This document shows positions 1 to 5,705 of a stretch of DNA of 8,294 nucleotides, piece after piece. The notes under the pieces were generated by a model. The model saw nothing but the letters and a program-made list of their open reading frames with translations, did not search any database and was not told the DNA's origin. Origin of the DNA: Bacteroidales bacterium (lineage in GTDB: Bacteria; Bacteroidota; Bacteroidia; Bacteroidales; F082); contig JAFWRA010000246.1 of assembly GCA_017508895.1 (NCBI GenBank), positions 1 to 8,294 of the forward strand, written 5' to 3'. The number at the start of each line of letters is the position of its first letter. Position 1 is the first letter of the stretch. Made by a program: the position numbers and the translations under genes.

Positions 1-171
1 AAGCGCACCTTGCGCCGAGGTGCCGTTGGCGTGTCCGCTCACGCTGACCTCCGGCGGATTGGCACTGATGATGGTGTAACGAAGATCGCCTTCCTGGAAG
101 TCGTAGGCGAAAGCTTGCAGTACTGCAAATGTCAGTAAGAATGACAGCATCAATTTGTTGAGTGTTTTCAT
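1..171 (-). CDS. N-terminus of an exported protein, possibly BspA-type leucine-rich repeat (partial)
   Basis: The reading frame starts at an ATG at 169-171 and stays open for 57 codons to the window edge, so only the N-terminus is visible. It begins MKTLNKLMLSFLLTFAVLQ and continues AFAYDFQEGDLRYTIIS, a clear Sec signal peptide with likely cleavage after AFA. The mature start (YDFQ, GDLRYTI, then a PPEVSVSG stretch) resembles the segment that precedes the leucine-rich repeats of BspA-like surface proteins in Bacteroidales. That family call is inference from a short stretch, since no repeat is visible. The start lies 22 bases after the stop of the T9SS gene upstream on the same strand, with no Shine-Dalgarno sequence or clear promoter in the gap, so co-transcription is likely. 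It could equally be another surface or T9SS-secreted protein. Confidence 0.7.
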   Translation of the reverse strand, partial: MKTLNKLMLSFLLTFAVLQAFAYDFQEGDLRYTIISANPPEVSVSGHANGTSAQGAL

Positions 172-193
172 AGGATTATATTTTAAACTTTTT

Positions 194-1720
194 TTATTCT
201 TTGATCCATTTCCCACTTTCCGCTTCTTTGCCGTCGGCCACCACTTTCCAAACATAACTCCCCGCAGGCCAAGAAGTCGTATTTATAACAATGACGTTGT
301 CGGTGATTTCTTGATTGTAAATCATCCTCCCATTCATATCATACACCTCCACCCATGCATCCTTCAATCCCGTCCTGATATTCAGCACATCCTTTCCTGG
401 ATTGGGATAAGCCACCGCTACGGCAAAGCCAGCATCATGGGCTTCATTGATTCCATCAAAGGCTTCTTGGGGAATTTTGTAAATGGCACCAACGTCCTCT
501 ACCTCATCCATTCTTGTGCAAAGCAGGAAAAGGTCACCTTTGGGACTTAAACAGATTCCTTTGTCAGGGTACAGCCAGAAGAAATCATCAGTATAATAGA
601 TTTCATTGAGTTTGTTAAGGTTCTCGTCCAAATAGGCCACATAAATGCTTGTGGGTATGGTGTAGAACTTGTCCATGCCTCCAGACATGTATATGCCTCC
701 TTCTGAATCAAAAGCTATGGAGTTTTTGTAGCCAGCCGCACTTGGAGCACTTGAAGTGATGCCCCATGTGTAGGCAAGCTGCTCGAAATGATTGGCATCG
801 AACACGCTCATCAGTACATCCTCATCGTGCTCATGAATGTCGCCAGGTGCCCAATAGGTCTCGCAATTAACGGAATAGGTTTTTCCGTTGTATGGGTTCA
901 ATTTAAAAAAAGCCTCCTTGCCGCACAATCGGGGATAAGAGAGCCTATCGATATTCTCATTATGCTCCACAATGTTGAGGTTGGCATCCAAAGTGTAGCA
1001 ATCGTATTTTACGGGGTTCGCTGTCAGATTCCGCATCACCATCCGGCAACCGAGCGAATCGGGGGTAGGAAATAGTTCAAACGCACGGAACATATTGCCA
1101 CTAAATGGGATATCTTCAAATGCTCGTTCACAAAGCAATTGTCCATCTGCACCGAATTTCATCAGCCTGAATCCTGTTGTCCAAGGGATGGTTTGGCATT
1201 GCGTCAGGCTTTGAGACGGATAGGCGTAGAAAATGCTGCCGTCTTTGTTGGCTATAAAGCGTTCTTCGGAGAAATCGTCGCTTGTATAATAATCCGTGCA
1301 TTGCCAATCATAGTCAAGATATGACAGCGACAAACCATCAGAAATGCCGATTTTCTGAAGCCGCAGTGTGTCGTCAGAGAATTTCATTACGAGCATCCCC
1401 AAGGAACCATCGGCAAATTGTAGGATTCCACATGACTTTGTCCTTCGCCCAATGCTTGGATTGTTCGTAAAAAGATAGGTGGAATCCACTATGTTACCAT
1501 TTCCGTCCAATAGCAACAGATGTTGGTCAGCCCACCAGATTCCATTCTCATGATGTCGTATCCAAAGCCGAACCATCATGGTCTCTTGGTCGACAAAAAC
1601 CGCCTCGTCGAAAAACGTGTTTGAGCCAATGGAAAAGAATTCTTGCAAAGTTTGACCAAACGACAGATTAATACCGATCGATATGGAAAAGGCCAGCAAC
1701 AGAACTATTTTAGCTTTCAT
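194..1720 (-). CDS. T9SS type A sorting domain-containing secreted protein
   Basis: This 508-residue protein is predicted to cross the inner membrane by Sec and the outer membrane by the type IX secretion system. It starts MKAKIVLLLAFSISIGINLS, a signal peptide with cleavage near FGQ. I chose the ATG at 1718-1720 because the 28 residues encoded upstream (the open frame reaches 1804) are not signal-like and overlap the lipoprotein gene. Residues about 25-430 match no family I can name. They contain repeated short strand-turn motifs such as DGNGNIVDS, DSEGGIYMSGG and SPKGDLFLLC, which suggests a beta-propeller-like fold (inference). Residues 437-508 form the type A sorting domain: AYPNPGKDVLNIRTG, VEVYDMNGRMI, WPAGSYVWKV, and the end SGKWIKE. 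This domain is normally removed when the cargo is attached to the surface or released. The start overlaps the preceding lipoprotein gene by 11 bases and has no Shine-Dalgarno sequence, suggesting translational coupling. Substrate and role are unknown. Confidence 0.9.
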   Translation of the reverse strand: MKAKIVLLLAFSISIGINLSFGQTLQEFFSIGSNTFFDEAVFVDQETMMVRLWIRHHENGIWWADQHLLLLDGNGNIVDSTYLFTNNPSIGRRTKSCGILQFADGSLGMLVMKFSDDTLRLQKIGISDGLSLSYLDYDWQCTDYYTSDDFSEERFIANKDGSIFYAYPSQSLTQCQTIPWTTGFRLMKFGADGQLLCERAFEDIPFSGNMFRAFELFPTPDSLGCRMVMRNLTANPVKYDCYTLDANLNIVEHNENIDRLSYPRLCGKEAFFKLNPYNGKTYSVNCETYWAPGDIHEHDEDVLMSVFDANHFEQLAYTWGITSSAPSAAGYKNSIAFDSEGGIYMSGGMDKFYTIPTSIYVAYLDENLNKLNEIYYTDDFFWLYPDKGICLSPKGDLFLLCTRMDEVEDVGAIYKIPQEAFDGINEAHDAGFAVAVAYPNPGKDVLNIRTGLKDAWVEVYDMNGRMIYNQEITDNVIVINTTSWPAGSYVWKVVADGKEAESGKWIKE

Positions 1721-1907
1721 AATAATCCAATTTATTATCGGTGAGAAAATCAAGCACTTTTTGCTCGCTTTGCGACATACCTTGTTCCGTCTGAGCAACA
1801 CCATCCTTTATTTGTGCGTTCTCTTCTTTTTTGCAGCCTACCATGATGACTGCACCTGTTGCAACAACCATTATTGACGCAACCAAAGTTTTCGTAAATC
1901 TTTTCAT
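1710..1907 (-). CDS. Small lipoprotein of unknown function
   Basis: This 65-residue product has a signal peptide (MKRFTKTLVASIMVVATGAV) ending in the lipobox MVGC, with Cys25 as the predicted lipidated residue, followed by KKEEN. The mature part is only about 40 residues, polar and rich in Gln and Glu (GMSQSEQKVLDFLTDNKLDY). A strong Shine-Dalgarno sequence sits 8 bases before the ATG, the only clear one in the window. The stop codon lies inside the next gene, with ATGAAAGCTAA shared by both frames. I recognise no domain. It could be a true small lipoprotein made together with the T9SS protein, or the truncated N-terminus of a longer lipoprotein. The good ribosome binding site and the tight overlap favour a working gene, but this is inference. 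Confidence 0.75.
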   Translation of the reverse strand: MKRFTKTLVASIMVVATGAVIMVGCKKEENAQIKDGVAQTEQGMSQSEQKVLDFLTDNKLDYYES

Positions 1908-1915
1908 TTTAGATT

Positions 1916-1922
1916 CTCCTTT
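1916..1922 (-). promoter_or_regulatory. Shine-Dalgarno sequence of the small lipoprotein gene
   Basis: The minus strand reads AAAGGAG, 8 bases before the ATG at 1905-1907. This is near the ideal spacing and supports that start. Most genes in this phylum, and the others in this window, lack such a site, so high expression of this small protein is possible. The rest of the gap (1923-2025) is AT-rich. I found no clean TAnnTTTG box and no terminator there, only a short palindrome, GTATTTAATAC, at 1963-1973. Confidence 0.65.
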
Positions 1923-2025
1923 AACTATTAGTTTGTTTGTAAATCAATTAATGTGTTATCTAGTATTTAATACAAGAATCGTTTTGGTCATATTTACCTC
2001 TTCCACTCGAAAGAAAAGCAGAGGA

Positions 2026-3588
2026 TTACTCCTTAATCCACTTCCCCTTCAATAATTCTCCATCCTCACTATACACCCGATAACCATACACCCCCGCCTT
2101 AAGCCCCGAAACCTCCACAGTAAGCACATTCCCCTCGCCACGGATAAACCTATCCAAGCAAGGGCGGCCAAGGGCATCCGTGATACTGATGCGGCAGCCT
2201 TCAAGACTCGCCAAACCGCTGATGTCAATGTTTAGTTCTTCCCTCGCCGGGTTGGGGTATGCCTTGCCTTGAATCTCCATCACAGGCATCTCCTTGACCG
2301 AAGTAGTTATGGGGTTCATCTCTTCGCGGTTCAGTTTCAGAACCTTACTTGCACAATAAGGGCCCAACATATTAGCCCCTCCGTCCATAACCAAGAGGCA
2401 GCCTCCGTCATCGTAAGGCAGAACAAACATGGCACCGTAATTTAGGTATTCCGCTTCATCAAAAAACCGACCGCCAAGGATTTCCATGTCTCGGTCAAAA
2501 AGACACAGACCTGTTTGCATGTCGCCCCCAAGCTCATACCAAGTGTAATAACTCCCATACATCGTAGTGTCGTTCACGGTAGCCATGCTTTTACCCATGC
2601 ATTGTTCCTCTTTTCTGTTTTCCTTGTGATGAAAATTGGTGACAAAACGGTTTACTATACCATTGCCGCGCTCTTTGCTTCCACCCAAATCGAGGTCGGC
2701 AAGGCAGAGATGATACTCGTCAATGCCATCATCTTCACATCTGGTACAAAAAACCAACATGCTGTTGTCCGAAAGAAGATAATCCGAATAGCCTTTGTTG
2801 CCCACGGCGAAAATATATGTGGCTGTTCCGTATCGATAGGCTTTTTTATACTGGAAGTTTTCATCATAGAATGCAGCCCCCATCCCTCCGTGGTCGCAAA
2901 GGAATATATAACCATCTTCCAACGGGTTTTTGAAAATCTTATAGCACTTGAAATCATGCATCTGGAAAATAGGGTCGTTATAAACATAGTTTTCGGGCTT
3001 TTCATAGCGGCAAGCTAATGTGTCGGCGTTTTCATTGAACCTGTACATATAGGGGAAACTCCAATACAACCTTTCATACCATTCACCGCAAGCCACCACG
3101 TTTCCGTCGTCTTCAACTAACAGGCAGGGACTACTTATCAATTCCAAAGTGTCTTGGGTGTAAACCTGGGCCTCCAATATGTCAAGATTGTCATTAAGAA
3201 CAATTGCCCACAGTTCGTTCCCCCCAAAATTGATCATCGTCGTGTCCTGAATCCTTGTCGCCACCGTGAAATAGTTACCGTTCTTCAGTTGTACAACATC
3301 ATAGAAAAACAGCATTTTTGGCAAGTCCTCGTTGACATGTCTTTCATAACTGCCGTCTGGATGAACCTTAATAAGTTGCGTATTCCAGTCTCGGCGACGG
3401 CCAAACCTACCGACCAATACAGCATCACCATTGGCATCAATTATGCCAGCGTTAATGCGCGAATGTTGGTTGATGTCGGTCGGGTCACCAAAATCAATCT
3501 CCCATTGCTGGGCGTGCATAGTGACTCCCGACATCAGCAGGAGCGCAAGCAGGGTGAAAAACTTCGCATATTTCATCATTGTGTACAT
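2026..3588 (-). CDS. T9SS type A sorting domain-containing secreted protein
   Basis: This is a 520-residue cargo protein of the type IX secretion system. Its signal peptide is MYTMMKYAKFFTLLALLLMS, with cleavage near TMHA before QQWE. The ATG at 3586-3588 is used because the bases before it are AT-rich. The tandem Met codons at 3577-3579 and 3574-3576 are equally possible and would shorten the protein by 3 or 4 residues. The body (about 27-440) has no domain I can name. It carries recurring strand motifs (DANGDAVLVGRF, LKNGNYFTVATR, EDDGNVVACGEW) of the same style as in the T9SS protein at 194-1720, suggesting a related beta-propeller-like architecture. Residues 443-520 are the type A sorting domain: AYPNPAREELNIDISG, ISITDALGRP, LKAGVYGYRVY, and the end LKGKWIKE. 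A Bacteroidetes-type promoter lies just upstream. The next gene downstream follows after 118 bases, so read-through is possible. Function is unknown. Confidence 0.9.
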   Translation of the reverse strand: MYTMMKYAKFFTLLALLLMSGVTMHAQQWEIDFGDPTDINQHSRINAGIIDANGDAVLVGRFGRRRDWNTQLIKVHPDGSYERHVNEDLPKMLFFYDVVQLKNGNYFTVATRIQDTTMINFGGNELWAIVLNDNLDILEAQVYTQDTLELISSPCLLVEDDGNVVACGEWYERLYWSFPYMYRFNENADTLACRYEKPENYVYNDPIFQMHDFKCYKIFKNPLEDGYIFLCDHGGMGAAFYDENFQYKKAYRYGTATYIFAVGNKGYSDYLLSDNSMLVFCTRCEDDGIDEYHLCLADLDLGGSKERGNGIVNRFVTNFHHKENRKEEQCMGKSMATVNDTTMYGSYYTWYELGGDMQTGLCLFDRDMEILGGRFFDEAEYLNYGAMFVLPYDDGGCLLVMDGGANMLGPYCASKVLKLNREEMNPITTSVKEMPVMEIQGKAYPNPAREELNIDISGLASLEGCRISITDALGRPCLDRFIRGEGNVLTVEVSGLKAGVYGYRVYSEDGELLKGKWIKE

Positions 3589-3607
3589 TTATTATAATTC
3601 ATGCACA

Positions 3608-3640
3608 CAAAAATATATCAAAAAAACACCGGAAAACAAA
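3608..3640 (-). promoter_or_regulatory. Predicted Bacteroidetes-type promoter of the T9SS gene at 2026-3588
   Basis: On the minus strand a TATTTTTG (3608-3615) matches the -7 consensus TAnnTTTG. A TTTG (3637-3640) stands 21 bases upstream, as expected for the -33 element of the primary sigma factor of this phylum. Transcription should begin near 3601-3604, leaving an untranslated leader of only about 14-25 bases depending on which Met is used. No Shine-Dalgarno sequence is present. Confidence 0.6.
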
Positions 3641-3653
3641 CGCAAGGCCTTAG

Positions 3654-3718
3654 TTCAGATTTTTGCTAGAAATCAGATTTGAAAATCAAGTGGTTACACT
3701 ACCCCAATTCAGATTTTT
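3654..3718. repeat. 11-base direct repeat at the end of the TPR gene
   Basis: TTCAGATTTTT occurs at 3654-3664 and again at 3708-3718. The second copy covers the stop codon of the TPR lipoprotein gene. A related CAGATTT lies between them at 3674-3680, within the small palindrome AAATCAGATTT (3670-3680). The pair may be a slippage duplication or part of a weak terminator. I see no GC-rich stem, so no firm terminator call is made. Confidence 0.4.
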
Positions 3719-5541
3719 CCTTCAGCGATGAGCGTGGAAATCGGATCGGAACCAGCCTTTTTGTTGAGGTTGGAGCGGTATTTTAGGGTTGTGTTTTCGG
3801 TAAACCCGGTCAGGTCGGCCTCCTCCTTCGAGCGGAAACGAAGGAAATTGAGCACGGCAATTTGTCGCTCCGCTTCATTCAGGTCGGGGTAAGCAGCGGC
3901 CAACCGCTCCAAAGCAAGCGGATAAGCTGCCTCAAACTCAGCCATGATGCGCTCCATGCGGTTCGACACCTTTGAACGGTAAAGGTCATTCGCTCGTTGA
4001 GGCAACAATGTGCGTGACTGTTGTATGGCTTCGTCCTGTTGCTTTTTGATGGCCTCTAAATGATGCCTGTCCTTTTCTTCCAATGCTTTTTGTGCTTCCA
4101 ATTGCCATTGTTTTCGTTCCTTTTCGTGCTCTTGTTCCGTCTCACCAAGCATCCTGTCCGCTTCCTCTTGTTGCTTCTTTAGTTGTTTCTTGTTTCTCAA
4201 TATCAGCACAAAGTAAACAACCAATACGACAACAATAATGGGAATAATGATTCCCCAAGCTTTCCTCATAGCCTTCTCTCGTTCAATCGCTATCTGTTTC
4301 TCCTGTTTTTGATCCTGATAATTTTTGAACATGGCTTCAAGCTTCGAGACAACAGCTTTAGTCGTTCCATCCGACTTCTTTTGGTTGGCCAAAAAACGAA
4401 TGCAGACATCAGCTTCTGCCATTTCTCCAATACTATCATAAACGTTACACAAATACTCTGCAGCTGAAATTTGAGACAGTCTGTTATCTGTGTTTTCAAA
4501 AACAGGTGTTAAATAGTATAGTGCTGAATCATAGATTCCTTCTTCATAGAAAAGAGCCCCAATGGTCAAAAAACGATTTAATCGCTCTGTTTCATCATCA
4601 GCCAGTACGATAATTCGTCTAAGTTCGTTCAAAAGTTGGTCAAGCCCAATCCCATACTGATAATCGGAAACAGCTTTGCTCGCCACTATATCTCTATAGA
4701 CCAAATTGTTCGCGTCCGTCATACATTCTAAAGCTTGTACATAATACTTTCTTGCTTTATCTATCTCATTTATCTTGTCGTATTGCTTACCTATTCGATA
4801 TAAAATGTTGGGAATTCCAATAGGAGAAGTGGTTTCAATTTTACAATATACAAGAGCGCACTCATAGCAAGTGATAGCAGATTCCATCATAAATTGCTCC
4901 GAGAACAAGTCACCAAGCCGATTGTAAGTATATGCCAAGAATCGCGCTTTATGCCCCACCAATTCATTCTCCTCAAAATGGGCTTCCATCACCTCCAATG
5001 TCTTCAAGTATTCCGCACAGGCATTCACAACATCGCCCTTTTCATAAAACCCCACGCCATTAATATAATGTGCCCTCGCATCCAAAAACACATCCCTTTG
5101 TAGGGTCGCACCGCGTGCGTCCGCTTTACCGCGTGCGTCTGCATTACGCCCATCAGCACCATCCACAATCGAATCAAAATACCCCACCGCCTTCAGTAGT
5201 TCCTCGCGGTTGCTCTGCCCCCAGTCATTCTTATACAACAGCTCCGAAATCAGTACCTGGCAATAATGCCCATTAAACTCATCCAAACTATCCGCCTCCG
5301 CACTCCTCGCAAACTCCAACATCACCGTCAAAGCACTATCCGGCTGCCGCCACATCAAACTATCAATCCCCTCCAGCGTCCGGTAGGCCATCCCCCTCTG
5401 AGAGGGGGTGCCCGTTAGGGCGGGGGAGTCCACTTCCTCTCCTCCAGGAGAGGGTCGGGGTGAGGTCGTGGGAGTCTCACAACTCGCCACCATCATCGCC
5501 AGCCCAATCAGCAAGCACCCTATGGAAAACCACCATTTCAT
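3709..5541 (-). CDS. TPR lipoprotein with transmembrane segment, coiled coil and C-terminal HTH-like region
   Basis: This 610-residue protein is likely a membrane-spanning regulator. It begins MKWWFSIGCLLIGLAMMVAS with lipobox VASC (Cys21). The ATG at 5539-5541 is chosen over the in-frame one at 5557-5559 because the signal peptide starts there and a -7 box lies between the two. TPR-like helix pairs appear at about 157-189, 199-234, 245-274, 324-350 and 360-387. A membrane helix (429-448, IIIPIIVVVLVVYFVLIL) is followed by RNKK, then a charged coiled coil (450-510). The C-terminus (about 552-598: LNEAERQIAVLNFLRFRSKE, DLTGFTENTTLKYRSNLNKK) resembles the LuxR-like HTH found at the end of TPR regulators in this phylum. 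The topology would place the TPRs in the periplasm and the HTH in the cytoplasm. Residues 27-50 and about 132-150 derive from inserted palindromic repeats. DNA binding and the target genes are inference. The gene is monocistronic or leads into the T9SS genes. Confidence 0.85.
   Translation of the reverse strand: MKWWFSIGCLLIGLAMMVASCETPTTSPRPSPGGEEVDSPALTGTPSQRGMAYRTLEGIDSLMWRQPDSALTVMLEFARSAEADSLDEFNGHYCQVLISELLYKNDWGQSNREELLKAVGYFDSIVDGADGRNADARGKADARGATLQRDVFLDARAHYINGVGFYEKGDVVNACAEYLKTLEVMEAHFEENELVGHKARFLAYTYNRLGDLFSEQFMMESAITCYECALVYCKIETTSPIGIPNILYRIGKQYDKINEIDKARKYYVQALECMTDANNLVYRDIVASKAVSDYQYGIGLDQLLNELRRIIVLADDETERLNRFLTIGALFYEEGIYDSALYYLTPVFENTDNRLSQISAAEYLCNVYDSIGEMAEADVCIRFLANQKKSDGTTKAVVSKLEAMFKNYQDQKQEKQIAIEREKAMRKAWGIIIPIIVVVLVVYFVLILRNKKQLKKQQEEADRMLGETEQEHEKERKQWQLEAQKALEEKDRHHLEAIKKQQDEAIQQSRTLLPQRANDLYRSKVSNRMERIMAEFEAAYPLALERLAAAYPDLNEAERQIAVLNFLRFRSKEEADLTGFTENTTLKYRSNLNKKAGSDPISTLIAEGKI
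5101..5146. repeat. Dispersed-type palindromic repeat inserted in frame in the TPR gene
   Basis: Two 18-base units beginning CCGCGTGCGTC stand in tandem at 5111-5128 and 5129-5146 and match at 16 of 18 positions. The left end, from 5107, forms a short palindrome, CGCAC-CGC-GTGCG (5107-5119), and is preceded by TAGGGT. On the minus strand this reads as GACGCACGCGGTGCGACCCTA, of the type seen as dispersed 'GACGCACGCGGTGCGTCCCTACA' repeats in bacterial genomes (from memory). It is translated as NADARGKADARGATLQRD (about residues 133-150) within a loop between TPR-region helices. The reading frame is kept because the unit is a multiple of three. Confidence 0.6.
5389..5463. repeat. REP-like palindromic repeats inserted in frame behind the lipobox
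   Basis: Three hairpin-forming segments follow one another. CCCCCTCT / AGAGGGGG (5392-5399 and 5401-5408) is separated by one base. GCCC / GGGC (5410-5413 and 5418-5421) has a 4-base loop. CCTCTCCT / AGGAGAGG (5436-5443 and 5446-5453) has a 2-base centre. The segment ends in GGTCGGGGTGAGG. It is GC-rich against AT-richer surroundings and resembles the 'CCCTCTCCT...GGAGAGGG' and 'CCCCCTC...GAGGGGG' elements I recall as interspersed repeats in Bacteroidota. The gene reads through it, giving residues 27-50 (SPRPSPGGEEVDSPALTGTP, then SQRG), a Pro/Gly-rich spacer between the lipidated Cys21 and the TPR region. Confidence 0.75.
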
Positions 5542-5546
5542 GCCCG

Positions 5547-5580
5547 CAAAATTAGTCAAAATCCATCAAACTCAATCAAA
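5547..5580 (-). promoter_or_regulatory. Predicted promoter of the TPR lipoprotein gene, abutting its start codon
   Basis: The minus strand has TAATTTTG (5547-5554), a full match to TAnnTTTG, with a TTTG at 5577-5580 placed 22 bases upstream. The -7 box ends only 5 bases before the ATG at 5539-5541, so the transcript would start at or within a few bases of the start codon and be leaderless or nearly so. TCAAA on the plus strand recurs at 5556, 5566 and 5576 with a 10-base period. A second candidate TTTG (5567-5570) is too close (12 bases) to serve as a -33 element. Confidence 0.5.
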
Positions 5581-5670
5581 AATCTATCACCGCAAGGCAC
5601 AATGTAACAAACTCCCAACCGAATAACAGAACAACTCCAAACTTCCATCTCCCAACTAAAAAACTTTCCC

Positions 5671-5678
5671 TATCTTTG
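5671..5678 (+). promoter_or_regulatory. Predicted -7 box for the AlbA_2/ATPase regulator gene
   Basis: TATCTTTG fits TAnnTTTG exactly and ends 27 bases before the ATG at 5706, giving a leader of about 20 bases. No good TTTG lies at the expected -33 distance, where the sequence is CT-rich (around 5643-5650). No Shine-Dalgarno sequence is visible. Because this box covers the in-frame TTG at 5676-5678, that TTG is unlikely to be the start codon. Confidence 0.5.
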
Positions 5679-5705
5679 TCGCCGCAATCATCAAACACCC
5701 ATCCT

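Noticed and set aside
155..550. Plus-strand frame of 131 codons
   Set aside because: It is antisense to the C-terminal sorting domain of the T9SS gene and shows no protein features. It is a shadow frame.
2515..3018. Long plus-strand frame opposite the T9SS gene at 2026-3588
   Set aside because: It lies fully antisense to a gene with signal peptide, promoter and sorting domain, and its translation shows no domain.
5676..5705. Upstream TTG start for the AlbA_2 regulator, adding 10 residues
   Set aside because: The TTG lies within the predicted -7 box TATCTTTG, and the added residues (SPQSSNTHP) are not part of the AlbA_2 fold. The ATG at 5706 fits better.
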